DNA of 64,000 nt from JADLGL01 sp963823045. Its GTDB lineage: Bacteria > Pseudomonadota > Alphaproteobacteria > Rhizobiales > Kaistiaceae. Shown here piece by piece: positions 28,327 through 37,222 of this stretch (position 1 is its first letter; every line of letters begins with the position of its first letter). Position numbers and translations under genes: made by a program. Under the pieces are notes generated by a model, which worked only from the letters and a program-made list of their open reading frames with translations, was not told the DNA's origin and did no database searches. Location of the stretch: contig CAWGKA010000008.1 in assembly GCA_963823045.1 (NCBI GenBank), positions 1 to 64,000 on the forward strand, written 5' to 3'.

Positions 28327-29141
28327 GTGAGCGACAGCCAAACCAGGCCCATCTCCGAGTGGAAGACGAGCGAACTCCGCGCCCTGCTGGAGTGGTATTC
28401 GGTCGCTGGCGTGGACCACGCGCTCGCCGAAGAGCCGATCGACCGGACCATCGCGCCGAAACAAGCCGATCCTGCGCCGGTGCTGTCATTGCCGGACGAG
28501 CCGCGTGCCGCGCCCGCCATGGCTGCTGCCACCGTCGATGAATCGGAACGCGTCGCGGAGGCCGCCGCCTCGGCAGCGCAGACGCTGGACGAACTTCGCG
28601 ACGCCCTGTCCCGCTTCCAGGGCTGCAATCTCCGCCACACCGCCACCCAGCTCGTCTTCGCCGACGGCAACCCGGAGGCGCGCGTCATGTTGATCGGCGA
28701 GGCGCCCGGGCGCGACGAGGACATCCAGGGCGTCCCCTTTGTCGGCCGCGCCGGCAAGCTCCTCGACCGCATGCTGGCCGCCATCGGTCTGACGCGGAAC
28801 GACGTCTATATCGCCAATGTCGTTCCTGGCGGCCGCCGGGAAACCGAACGCCGACGCCCCAGGAAACCGCGGCTTGCCGGCCTTTCATCGCGCGGCAGAT
28901 CGAGCTGTGCGACCCCGATTTCCTCATCTGTCTGGGTAATCCGTCAGCACGCGAATTGCTGCAGACCACCGAGGGCATCCTGCGCACCCATGGCCGCTGG
29001 ATGACCTATGACAATGCCGGCAGGAAGATCCGCGCGATGGCGATGCTCCACCCCGCCTATCTGCTCCGCCAGCCGCTGCACAAGCGGCTCGCCTGGCGCG
29101 ATATGCTCGCGCTCGCCCAAGCGCTGGAGGAAGGCGCATGA
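28327..29141 (+). CDS. Uracil-DNA glycosylase family 4/5, with an internal frameshift
   Basis: Removes uracil from DNA. From GTG 28327. The first frame reads GCNLRHTATQLVFADG, VMLIGEAPGRDED with the catalytic region, and GVPFVGRAGKLLDRML up to NVVP. The continuation WRPPGNRTPTPQE, LCDPDFLICLGNPSA and MLHPAYLLRQP is in another frame and stops at 29141. One missing base at about 28825 (GTTCC-TGG) explains the break; corrected length is about 271 residues. Unlike the other breaks in this window, it is not in a GANTC-type site. The stop overlaps the next gene as ATGA. Confidence 0.85.
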
Positions 29142-30238
29142 AGGCGCTCCGCCTCGCCTTCCTCGGCCTCGGAATCCTCGCTGCAACGAGCGCCCAGGCG
29201 CAGATCCGCATCGCCGTCGCCGGACCGATGACCGGAACCCTCTCGATCCTCGGCGCGGAAATGCAGGACGGTGCAGCGGCGGCGGTTCGCCTCATCAACG
29301 ATGCGGGTGGACTCCTTGGCCAGCAGATCGAACTCCAAACCGCCGATGACGCCTGCGCCGCGGACCGGGCAACCGACGTCGCCAATCAGCTAGTCGGCGC
29401 CGGCGTCACCTTCGTTGTCGGCCATCTTTGTTCGGTTGCCGCCATCGCCGCGGCAGAGGTCTACGCCGCCAACGGCATCATCGACATTGCACCGGGCGCG
29501 CCCGACCCGCGCTTCACCGACGACCGGCCCGGCAACGGCGTCTTCCGCCTGTTCGGCCGCGAGGACGAGCAAGGGCCTACCATCGCCACCTTCCTCGTCG
29601 CCCAGCCGGCCGACAGCAAGATCGCGGTCATCGACGACTCCTCCGCCTATGGCGGACGCCTAGCGGATGCCGTGGTCGAAGCCATGGGCAACGCCGGCCG
29701 TGCGCCTGACATCGTAACGGCCTACTCAATCGCCAATCCGGATTTTCCGGGCCTCATCGCCCGCTTGGTGGAAGCCGGCATCGACGTCGTGTTCGTCGCC
29801 GGAACGGCGCGAGATACGGCTGCGCTTCGCCTCGAAATGGCGAACCAGGACTACCACCCGCTTCTGATGGGCGGCGACACACTGGCTTCGGCCGATTATG
29901 CGGCGGCTGCGGGCGCCGAGGCCGACGGAACGCTGTTCACCTATCAGCCGGACCCAGCCGCCAACCCCGCCGCCGCGCCCGCAGTGCTGGCGATCACCGC
30001 CGATGACGGCAACGCCGATGGGTTCGCCCTCTATGCCTTTGCCGCCATTGAGGTTTGGGCCGCGGCGGTCGCTGATGCCCGGACCACCGACTATGAGGCG
30101 GTCGCCGCGGCAATTGCCGGCGGCACCTTCGAAACCGCGCTCGGCACGATCAGCTTCAATGCCAATGGCGACGTCGGCCTGCCGAGCTGGGTGATTTACC
30201 GTTGGAATGGCGGCACGTACGAAGTCTTCACTCCGTAG
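29138..30238 (+). CDS. Branched-chain amino acid-type ABC transporter substrate-binding protein (orphan)
   Basis: 366 residues, periplasmic. Signal peptide about 1-21 (MKALRLAFLGLGILAATSAQA). Type I periplasmic binding fold of the LivK group: IRIAVAGPMTGTLSILGAEMQDGAAAAVRLIND, GGLLGQQIELQTADDAC, GVTFVVGHLCSVAAIAAAEVY. No permease or ATPase gene lies alongside, so the partner transporter or a sensory role is unknown. It starts inside the glycosylase stop (ATGA). Confidence 0.9.
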   Translation: MKALRLAFLGLGILAATSAQAQIRIAVAGPMTGTLSILGAEMQDGAAAAVRLINDAGGLLGQQIELQTADDACAADRATDVANQLVGAGVTFVVGHLCSVAAIAAAEVYAANGIIDIAPGAPDPRFTDDRPGNGVFRLFGREDEQGPTIATFLVAQPADSKIAVIDDSSAYGGRLADAVVEAMGNAGRAPDIVTAYSIANPDFPGLIARLVEAGIDVVFVAGTARDTAALRLEMANQDYHPLLMGGDTLASADYAAAAGAEADGTLFTYQPDPAANPAAAPAVLAITADDGNADGFALYAFAAIEVWAAAVADARTTDYEAVAAAIAGGTFETALGTISFNANGDVGLPSWVIYRWNGGTYEVFTP

Positions 30239-30283
30239 ATGTCGCATAGAATGAACAATCGGTAGCGGTTATCCTTGTAGGCC

Positions 30284-31078
30284 ATGGATACGACGAAGCC
30301 TGCATCTTTGTGCGGTGAATGCGCGGCGCGCCATCAAGGCATCTGCGGCGCCCTCTCGCTTGAGGAATTGGAGAATCTGAAACGCGTCGCCCACCGCCAC
30401 AAGGTGAAGCCAGGCGATCCCCTCGCCGAACAGGGTGAGCAGGGCGAGACTTTCTCGGTCATCCTCTCCGGCGCGGTGAAGCTGATGAAGCTCATGCCCG
30501 ACGGCCGCCAGCAGATCGTCGGCCTGCAATATGCGCCGGATTTCCTCGGCCGGCCGTTCCTCGGCGAATCCGACGTCTTGATTGAGGCCGTCACCGATAC
30601 GTCGGTCTGCAGCTTCTCGCGCAGCGCTCTCGAGCGCATGATCGGCAACACGCCGGGGCTGGAGCACCGGCTCTATCTCCAGGCTCAGGCGGAGCTCCAG
30701 GATGCGCGCGAATTGCTGCTGACACTCGGCCGACGCACAGCGCGTGAGCGCGTCGCCACCTTCCTTCTCTTCGTCGTCCGCCAGGCCCGGCGCAGCCAGA
30801 CTGAGGAGGAGCGCAAACGAGGCCTCCTCAGCCTCCTCCTGACACGCGCCGAGATCGCCGATTTCCTCGGCCTGACGATTGAAACCGTCAGCCGGCAGCT
30901 CAATCAGCTGCGCGCCGCCGGCATTATCGAGATCGAACACAACAGATCGATCAAGGTGTTGGACGAAGCCCGCCTCCACCGCGAGGCCGGTGAGGCGGAC
31001 GAACCGGAAGGCGACACAGCGGACGACCGCTCGACATCAAATGCAGCGGGCGAGCCGCGCCACGGCGCCGCGCCTTAA
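30284..31078 (+). CDS. Crp/Fnr family transcriptional regulator, FnrN-type
   Basis: 264 residues. N-terminal cysteines at 10, 13 and 21 (CGECAARHQGIC) and a fourth at 109 (TSVCSF) fit the oxygen-sensing 4Fe-4S site of Fnr/FnrN proteins and are absent from FixK. The cyclic-nucleotide-like beta roll spans about 40-130. The DNA-binding helix-turn-helix is LTRAEIADFLGLTIETVSRQLNQL, with E-TVSR as in Fnr-box readers. The C-terminal 35 residues are acidic and low complexity. No TTGAT-N4-ATCAA site is visible upstream. Confidence 0.9.
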   Translation: MDTTKPASLCGECAARHQGICGALSLEELENLKRVAHRHKVKPGDPLAEQGEQGETFSVILSGAVKLMKLMPDGRQQIVGLQYAPDFLGRPFLGESDVLIEAVTDTSVCSFSRSALERMIGNTPGLEHRLYLQAQAELQDARELLLTLGRRTARERVATFLLFVVRQARRSQTEEERKRGLLSLLLTRAEIADFLGLTIETVSRQLNQLRAAGIIEIEHNRSIKVLDEARLHREAGEADEPEGDTADDRSTSNAAGEPRHGAAP

Positions 31079-31087
31079 CCTCGCCAT

Positions 31088-31107
31088 TTGCACCGTGCAA
31101 AGGTGCA
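31088..31107. promoter_or_regulatory. Palindrome between the Fnr-type gene and rpe
   Basis: TTGCAC-C-GTGCAA is a perfect 13-base palindrome (31088-31100), and TGCACC-7-GGTGCA overlaps it (31089-31107). It lies 10 bases after the regulator's stop and about 42 before rpe. It could be an operator or a weak hairpin; there is no U-tract. Confidence 0.3.
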
Positions 31108-31148
31108 TGCTACCGGGCCGCAACGATCATCTCATTCGCGAGGGTTAA

Positions 31149-31826
31149 ATGTCGCGTCCTGTTCTTATCGCGCCGTCCATTCTGTCGGCTGACTTCGCCA
31201 AGCTCGGCGACGAGGTTCAGTCCATCGTCCGCGCAGGCGCCGACTGGATCCATGTCGACGTCATGGACGGCCACTATGTGCCGAACATCACCATCGGCCC
31301 AGCCGTCGTGAAGGCGCTGCGGCCGCACACCGACAAGGTCATGGACGTCCATCTCATGATCGCGCCGGTCGATCCCTATCTCGCCGCCTTTGCCGAGGCA
31401 GGCTCGGACATCATCACCATCCACGCCGAGGCCGGTCCGCATCTCCACCGCTCGCTGCAGGCGATCAAGGCCCTTGGCGTCAAGGCGGGCGTATCGCTCA
31501 ATCCGTCGACACCCGAAAGCGCCATCTCGTATGTGCGCGATCTCGTCGACCTCGTCCTCGTCATGAGCGTCAACCCGGGCTTCGGCGGCCAGGCCTTCAT
31601 CCCGTCGGCAGTGGATAAGGTTGCGCGCATCAAGCAGATGTTCAGCGGCCGCGACGTACATATCGAAGTCGATGGCGGCGTCACGCCGGACAACGCCGCC
31701 GCCCTCGCCGGCGCCGGCGCCGACGTGCTGGTTGCCGGCTCTGCCGTCTTCAAGGGCGGCAATGAGGAGAGCTACCGGAAGAACATCTCGGCCATCCGTA
31801 CGGCCGCGACCACGGTGACCGTCTAA
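31149..31826 (+). CDS. rpe: Ribulose-phosphate 3-epimerase
   Basis: Interconverts ribulose 5-phosphate and xylulose 5-phosphate in the pentose phosphate and Calvin pathways. 225 residues, TIM barrel. Motifs: IAPSILSADFAKLGDEV, WIHVDVMDGHYVPNITIGP with the catalytic Asp, MDVHLMI, MSVNPGFGGQAFIP, and EVDGGVTPDNAAAL. Confidence 0.96.
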   Translation: MSRPVLIAPSILSADFAKLGDEVQSIVRAGADWIHVDVMDGHYVPNITIGPAVVKALRPHTDKVMDVHLMIAPVDPYLAAFAEAGSDIITIHAEAGPHLHRSLQAIKALGVKAGVSLNPSTPESAISYVRDLVDLVLVMSVNPGFGGQAFIPSAVDKVARIKQMFSGRDVHIEVDGGVTPDNAAALAGAGADVLVAGSAVFKGGNEESYRKNISAIRTAATTVTV

Positions 31827-31866
31827 GCCAAAGCTCGGCAGGCGGCACGCAACGGGAGAACCGTCC

Positions 31867-32574
31867 ATGCGCCGCCTGCTGTTCGCCTGCCTCGCTGTCT
31901 TCCTCGCCACCGGCGCTGCCCGGGCTGGCGATTACGCCGAGCGGGAGATCATCGGTTTCTCGCAGGAGGGCGACTATTTCGCCTTCGAGGAATACGGCGT
32001 CCAGGACGGCTCCGGCTTCCCCTATTCCAGCATCTACATCGTCGACACCCGGCTCGATCGCTGGGTTCAGGACACACCGATCCGTGTCCTCATCGAGGAC
32101 GAGTTGGCAACGCTGGAACAGGTGCGCGCCGCCGCCCGCGCGCAGGCCGCGCCCCTCCTCGCTCTCTACGGCACGAGCGTGGCCCCGCGCATTCTGGTGT
32201 CCAACCCGATCACCGAACTCGGCGACCACCGCAGTGTCGATTTCCTGATCCGCGCCTTCACGCCGTTGCAGACGCAAGGGTGGCACCTGTCGCTGACCGA
32301 GCATGCGCTGCCGAGCGATTGCCCCGATTTCGGCCAGCCCATCGTCGGCTTCGACCTCACCTTGAAGGGACCGGACGGCAGGGTCCGTGAGGTCCATCAC
32401 GATACCAGCGTGCCCGCGAGCCGCTCTTGCCCGCTCCGCTACGGCGTCTCGGACATCCTCGCCTATGACACACCGAGGGGCACCAATCTCATCATCCTGC
32501 TCAACGTCTTCTCGATCGGCTTCGAAGGGCCCGACCGCCGCTTCGTGGCGGTTCCGACATACGTCACCGACTAG
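31867..32574 (+). CDS. DUF2259 secreted protein
   Basis: 235 residues with a clear Sec signal (MRRLLFACLAVFLATGAARA). The mature part begins GDYAEREIIGFSQEGDYFAFEEYGVQDGSGFPYSSIYIVD, the signature of the DUF2259 family of predicted secreted proteins; it holds two cysteines that could form a disulfide. Function unknown. It lies 40 bases after rpe and 8 bases before a small membrane protein. Confidence 0.85.
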   Translation: MRRLLFACLAVFLATGAARAGDYAEREIIGFSQEGDYFAFEEYGVQDGSGFPYSSIYIVDTRLDRWVQDTPIRVLIEDELATLEQVRAAARAQAAPLLALYGTSVAPRILVSNPITELGDHRSVDFLIRAFTPLQTQGWHLSLTEHALPSDCPDFGQPIVGFDLTLKGPDGRVREVHHDTSVPASRSCPLRYGVSDILAYDTPRGTNLIILLNVFSIGFEGPDRRFVAVPTYVTD

Positions 32575-32582
32575 GCCCGGCC

Positions 32583-33083
32583 TTGGCAGGCTCACTCGCA
32601 TCGGGCCGACGGGCGAGCGATCGAAGAAGCGCTCTGCTTTCAGCCGCCACCTTCGCGGTGCTCTACGGCGCCTGTGTCGGCCTCGCGGGCGTCCCTGGCG
32701 CTCTCTGGCTGCATCACGGCATCAACGACCGCCTGCGCCTCGCCCTGATCCTATTCGCCGTCGGCGCCGCGCTGGCAGGCCTCCTCACCGCGCTGATCCT
32801 CTCCCGCTTCTCCGCGGGGCGTCATCACGCCGGCCGCTTCGCCGCAGCCATCGCCCTGCTGATCGTCCTGTCGGCGGGTTTCGACACCGCCCTCTTCTAC
32901 GCCAACTACATCACCCACTATGTCGACGGCTGGCCGACTGCCTTTTCGGCGCACTGGTTCTTCACCGCCTTCGCCACCTTCGCCGGCGTCGGCTACTACT
33001 ACGTCGCCCTGGGCGTGCCGATGCTGCTGCCGGTGGGGTTGCCGGTGCTTCTCGTTGCCGCCTACCTCCTGTCGCACCGCTGA
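32583..33083 (+). CDS. Uncharacterised small membrane protein
   Basis: 166 residues from a TTG at 32583. Four hydrophobic segments at about 18-38, 50-70, 85-105 and 135-160. No family recognised. It directly follows the DUF2259 gene and precedes purB, so a shared transcript is likely. Confidence 0.65.
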   Translation: MAGSLASGRRASDRRSALLSAATFAVLYGACVGLAGVPGALWLHHGINDRLRLALILFAVGAALAGLLTALILSRFSAGRHHAGRFAAAIALLIVLSAGFDTALFYANYITHYVDGWPTAFSAHWFFTAFATFAGVGYYYVALGVPMLLPVGLPVLLVAAYLLSHR

Positions 33084-33146
33084 TTGTCGGGCGCGCCGCC
33101 GGCTGATACGACCAACCCGACACCATCCAGACCGAAGGAAGACGAA

Positions 33147-34469
33147 GTGATTCCGCGCTACAGCCGTCCGGAAATGGCGGCGATCTGGTCGCCCGAGACC
33201 AAATATCGAATCTGGTTTGAGATCGAAGCCGCTGCCCTGGACGCCATGGCCGAACTCGGCCAGGTCCCGCGCGAAGCCGCGGAAGTTGTCCGCAGGAAGG
33301 GCGAGGCGGCAACCTTCGACATCGACCGCATCGACGCGATCGAATCGGAGGTGAAGCACGATGTCATCGCCTTCCTCACCCACCTCGCCGAGATCGTCGG
33401 CCCTGAGGCGCGCTTCGTCCACCTTGGCCTCACCTCGTCCGACATCCTCGACACCTGCTTCAACATCCAGCTGGTTCGTTCGGCCGATATCCTTCTCGCC
33501 GACGTCGATGCGCTCCTCGCCGCCCTGAAACGGCGCGCCTATGAGCACAAGGATACGGTCACGATCGGTCGGAGCCACGGCATCCACGCCGAGCCGACCA
33601 CCTTTGGCCTCAAGCTCGCCGAAGCCTTCGCCGAGTTCGCCCGCGCCCGCCGCCGTCTGCACAATGCCCGCGAGGAAGTGGCCACCTGCGCCCTCTCCGG
33701 TTCCGTCGGCTCATTCGCCAATGTCGACCCGCGGGTGGAGGAACTGGTCGCCCATCGTCTTGGCCTTCGCCCGGAGCCAATCTCGACGCAGATCATCCCA
33801 CGCGATCGGCATGCGATGTTCTTTGCCACGCTCGGCGTCGTCGCCTCGTCGATGGAGCGCCTCGCCGTCGAAATCCGCCATTTGCAGCGGACGGAAGTCC
33901 TTGAGGCCGAAGAATATTTCTCGCCCGGTCAGAAGGGCTCTTCATCCATGCCGCATAAGCGGAACCCGGTCCTGTCGGAGAATGTGACGGGCCTCGCCCG
34001 CCTCGTTCGCGGCATGGCTCTGCCGGCGATGGAGAACGTCGCCCTCTGGCATGAGCGCGATATCTCGCACTCCTCGGTCGAGCGCATGATCGGGCCCGAC
34101 GCCACGGTGACGCTTGATTTCGGCCTCGCCCGCCTCGCCCGCATCATCGACCAGCTGATCGTCTATCCGGAGCGGATGCGCGCCAATCTCGACAAGCTCG
34201 GTGGCCTGATCCACTCGCAGCGCGTCCTGCTTGCACTCGCCCAGAAGGGCGCCTCGCGGGAGGACGCCTACGCCATGGTCCAGCGCAATGCGATGAAGAC
34301 CTGGAACGGCGAAGGGCCGTTCATCGATTTCCTGAAGAACGACAGTGATGTGACTGCGCTGCTTTCAGAATCGGAGATCGATGGCCTGTTCGATCTCGGC
34401 TATCACACAGCCCAGGTCGACGCCATCTTCCGCCGCGTCTTCGGCATCGACGCCGAAAACCACCGCTAG
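33147..34469 (+). CDS. purB: Adenylosuccinate lyase
   Basis: Catalyses two fumarate-releasing steps of purine synthesis. GTG at 33147 (IPRYSRPEMAAIW) with GAAGGA seven bases upstream; 440 residues. Signature GSSSMPHKRNPVLSE is intact, as are HLGLTSSDILDT and GRSHGIHAEPTTFG with the catalytic His. Its stop abuts that of the convergent zeta-subunit gene. Confidence 0.97.
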   Translation: MIPRYSRPEMAAIWSPETKYRIWFEIEAAALDAMAELGQVPREAAEVVRRKGEAATFDIDRIDAIESEVKHDVIAFLTHLAEIVGPEARFVHLGLTSSDILDTCFNIQLVRSADILLADVDALLAALKRRAYEHKDTVTIGRSHGIHAEPTTFGLKLAEAFAEFARARRRLHNAREEVATCALSGSVGSFANVDPRVEELVAHRLGLRPEPISTQIIPRDRHAMFFATLGVVASSMERLAVEIRHLQRTEVLEAEEYFSPGQKGSSSMPHKRNPVLSENVTGLARLVRGMALPAMENVALWHERDISHSSVERMIGPDATVTLDFGLARLARIIDQLIVYPERMRANLDKLGGLIHSQRVLLALAQKGASREDAYAMVQRNAMKTWNGEGPFIDFLKNDSDVTALLSESEIDGLFDLGYHTAQVDAIFRRVFGIDAENHR

Positions 34470-34793
34470 TCAGCCGTCCTTTTCGATCTGCTCGGCCGCA
34501 GCGATCAGCAATTCGTCCATCTGGCGTCGAATCTGATGGTCGGACTGCTCGACACCGGCCGCATCGAAATCCGCCCGGATCTTGCGGAAAACGTCGTCAT
34601 CGCCGGCCTCTTCGAGATCGGCCTGGACGATGCTGAGAGCATAAGCGTCGGCTTCTGCACCGCTCTTGCCAAGTTCGGCCGCAGCCCATTGGCCCAGCAT
34701 CCGGTTGCGGCGCGCCTCGGCACGGAACTTCAGTTCGGCATCATGCGCGAACTTGTTCTCGTAGGCATCCTTACGCTCGTCGAAGGTTGTCAT
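34470..34793 (-). CDS. F1Fo-ATPase inhibitor zeta subunit (DUF1476)
   Basis: 107 residues, FDERKDAYENKFAHDAELKFRAEARRN at the N-terminus, then the family helix ELGKSGAEADAYALSIVQADLEEAGDDDV. In Paracoccus and relatives this protein inhibits ATP hydrolysis by F1. Highly charged and helical, cytoplasmic. Stands alone here, convergent with purB. Confidence 0.92.
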   Translation of the reverse strand: MTTFDERKDAYENKFAHDAELKFRAEARRNRMLGQWAAAELGKSGAEADAYALSIVQADLEEAGDDDVFRKIRADFDAAGVEQSDHQIRRQMDELLIAAAEQIEKDG

Positions 34794-35036
34794 GATCAGC
34801 CCTATTCGGATCGGCGCGCGGCCGGTGGAAACAGCCTGTCAAATATCGGCACAGACCGGCCAAATCAATGCGGCGAAGGCATCCATTGGTGCACCAAACC
34901 GTCGCCCCGATTGTACTGAAAACCCCGATCGGGTACCGTTTTCCTGGCGTCGAGCCCCTATATAGGCCCTATAAGGATGCTCGGCCCCCGAGCCGAAAAG
35001 GGCAGTTTCCGGCATACGTTGGGACGTCCTCCAACC

Positions 35037-35852
35037 ATGGATACAGACATAAATCGCCGTAGGCGTATCTACGAAGGCAAGGCGAAGATTCTTTACGAGG
35101 GGCCCGAACCCGGCACCCTCGTGCAGTTCTTCAAGGACGATGCCACCGCCTTCAACGCGAAGAAGCACGACGTCGTCGACGGCAAGGGCGTGCTCAACAA
35201 CCGCATCTCCGAGCATATCTTCAATCATTTGAACCGCATCGGCGTGCCGACGCATTTCATCCGCCGGCTCAACATGCGCGAGCAGTTGATTCGCGAGGTC
35301 GAGATCATTCCGCTCGAGATCGTGGTGCGGAACATCGCCGCCGGTTCGCTGTCGAAGCGTTTGGGCATGGAGGAAGGCACCGTCCTCCCACGCTCGATCA
35401 TCGAGTTCTATTACAAGAACGATGAGCTCGATGATCCGATGGTTTCGGAAGAACACATCACCGCCTTCGGCTGGGCGACGCCGCCTGAGATCGACGACAT
35501 GATGGCGTTGGCCATCCGCGTGAACGATTTCCTCACCGGTCTCTTCGCCGGCGTCGGCATCCAGCTCGTCGATTTCAAGATGGAGTGCGGCCGCCTGTGG
35601 GAAGGCGACATCATGCGTGTTGTCGTCGCCGACGAGATCTCTCCCAACTCCTGCCGGCTGTGGGACGCGGAGACCAAGAACAAGCTCGACAAGGACCGCT
35701 TCCGCCGTGACATGGGCGGCCTCGTCGAAGCCTATCAGGAAGTCGCGCGACGCTTGGGCATCCTCGTCGATCAGGAGCGCCCCGCCGCCACCGGCCCGGT
35801 GCTGGTCCAGCCCACCTCCGCCAATGACGGCAAGCCGCGATCACTGGCGTGA
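35037..35852 (+). CDS. purC: Phosphoribosylaminoimidazole-succinocarboxamide synthase
   Basis: SAICAR synthetase, 271 residues from ATG 35037. Motifs RRRRIYEGKAKILYEGPEPG, FKDDATAFNAKKHDVVDGKGVLNN, EIIPLEIVVRNIAAGSLSKR and DFKMECGR are all intact. The 243-base upstream gap includes a CTATATAGG sequence near 34958 that could be a -10 region; nothing else is evident. Stop overlaps purS as GTGA. Confidence 0.96.
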   Translation: MDTDINRRRRIYEGKAKILYEGPEPGTLVQFFKDDATAFNAKKHDVVDGKGVLNNRISEHIFNHLNRIGVPTHFIRRLNMREQLIREVEIIPLEIVVRNIAAGSLSKRLGMEEGTVLPRSIIEFYYKNDELDDPMVSEEHITAFGWATPPEIDDMMALAIRVNDFLTGLFAGVGIQLVDFKMECGRLWEGDIMRVVVADEISPNSCRLWDAETKNKLDKDRFRRDMGGLVEAYQEVARRLGILVDQERPAATGPVLVQPTSANDGKPRSLA

Positions 35853-36088
35853 AGGCGACGGTCACCGTCACCCTGAAGTCCGGGGTTCTCGACCCGCAGG
35901 GCAAGGCCATCGAAGGGGCGCTTCATTCGCTCGGCTTTGATGGCATCGCCGGCGTACGCCAAGGCAAGCTGTTCGAGATCGAGCTCGATCAGACCGACGC
36001 GGACGCCGCCAGGAAGCTCTTGACGGAGATGTGCGAGAAACTTCTCGCCAATACCGTCATCGAGACCTACCGCGTCGATATCGCCTAG
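35849..36088 (+). CDS. purS: Phosphoribosylformylglycinamidine synthase subunit PurS
   Basis: 79-residue bridging subunit that holds PurL and PurQ together. Sequence KATVTVTLKSGVLDPQGKAIEGALHSLGF and the C-terminal CEKLLANTVIETYRVDI are typical. GTG start overlaps purC. Normally followed at once by purQ and purL; here these lie 5.8 kb downstream, beyond five minus-strand genes. Confidence 0.96.
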   Translation: MKATVTVTLKSGVLDPQGKAIEGALHSLGFDGIAGVRQGKLFEIELDQTDADAARKLLTEMCEKLLANTVIETYRVDIA

Positions 36089-36121
36089 GCGGCGGGCGTT
36101 TCACCCGCCGCCAGCGCGACG

Positions 36122-37027
36122 CTAGGGGAGCGGCACCGGAATGGCGTTGAACGCACCGGGGTCGCCCATGTCGGCGTTGAAGAGATAGGCAAGCTTGCCT
36201 TCGACCACATAGGCCATGTGCCCGCGCTCGGTCACGCCCGTCGCGCCGTCGAACCCGTCCTGCAGCACCGTGATCGTTGCGTGCGTGCTGTCGAGCGTCA
36301 CCATGTCGAGGCGATTGCCTTCAATCAGGAGGATCCCTTGATCGTTGGCGAGCGCGCGCATGCCGTCCGGGCCTTCGACAGGCTGCGACAGCGGCAATGC
36401 GTGCATTCCGCCGAAGCCGAAATCAGGCGTGATCTCGATGTAGATGATGGTGCTCTGCGTCACGCTGTTGGCGATCAGCTCGCCATCGAGAATGGCAAGG
36501 CCGTCGACGCCCGCCAGCAAGTCAGCGTCCTCGGCGAATACGGTGAACTCCAACTCGCCCGGCTTCAGCGCCAGAATGCGTGCGTTGCTGGTATCCGAGG
36601 CGAAGAGCGTACCGTCGCGGCCGACGGCGAAGTCGTTGCAGAACCCGCCGCCCGGGAAGTCATAGCTGCCCTTCAGATCGCCGCTGGCGATATCGTAGGC
36701 CCTGGCAGCGGCAGGTCCATCGCCGCTGATCCCCGCCGAACTGCACACCCAAAGCGTGTCGCCCGACGCGAAGACGCCCGCAACCGTATCGAGCCCCTCG
36801 GTGATGAAAGGCTCCGCGGACGTGGCGCCCGGGGTCACCCGGTAGACGGCCGATTTGCCCCACGAGCCGATGAACAGCGTACCGTCCCTGCCCGTTGTGA
36901 TGCTTTCGGGATGTTCGCCGTCGCTGCCGATGGTGATCGTTGTCTGGGCCGACGCTGCGGTAGCCATCAGCGCCAGTGCGGCCGCGCCGATCGGCATCAC
37001 AGTCCGTTTCCATAGATTTGTCGTCAC
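36122..37027 (-). CDS. Secreted SMP-30-like beta-propeller protein, copy 1
   Basis: 301 residues from GTG 37027 with GGAGG seven bases upstream. Signal peptide ends in MATAASA. The remainder is a six-bladed-propeller type sequence. Residues corresponding to SMP-30/gluconolactonase metal ligands appear in HPESITTGRDG (Glu), GFCNDFAVGRDGTLFASD (Asn) and EGPDGMRAL (Asp). A lactonase or sugar/lipid-derived substrate is possible but unproven. One of three tandem paralogues sharing the CND and GPDGM motifs. Confidence 0.82.
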   Translation of the reverse strand: MTTNLWKRTVMPIGAAALALMATAASAQTTITIGSDGEHPESITTGRDGTLFIGSWGKSAVYRVTPGATSAEPFITEGLDTVAGVFASGDTLWVCSSAGISGDGPAAARAYDIASGDLKGSYDFPGGGFCNDFAVGRDGTLFASDTSNARILALKPGELEFTVFAEDADLLAGVDGLAILDGELIANSVTQSTIIYIEITPDFGFGGMHALPLSQPVEGPDGMRALANDQGILLIEGNRLDMVTLDSTHATITVLQDGFDGATGVTERGHMAYVVEGKLAYLFNADMGDPGAFNAIPVPLP

Positions 37028-37140
37028 GAACCTACCTCCGATCATTGCGGGCAAGGAACCTTGGGCGGGCGTTGCCGCCGGGTCCCTCCGCTTCGACGCA
37101 AATTGCGGCGATGGTTTGTTGCGCGGACGGCAGCCCCCCG

Positions 37141-37177
37141 AAAACGCAACCGGCCCGGAGATTTCTCTCCGGGCCGG
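37141..37177 (-). terminator. Rho-independent terminator of propeller copy 2
   Basis: Twelve-pair perfect stem CCGGCCCGGAGA/TCTCCGGGCCGG with a four-base loop, then TTGCGTTTT on the minus strand. It lies about 45 bases beyond the stop of the gene at 37223. Confidence 0.85.
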
Positions 37178-37222
37178 CGCGTCGTCTCAGAGCCTGGCGG
37201 AAGACCGCCAGGCACTCGGCAA

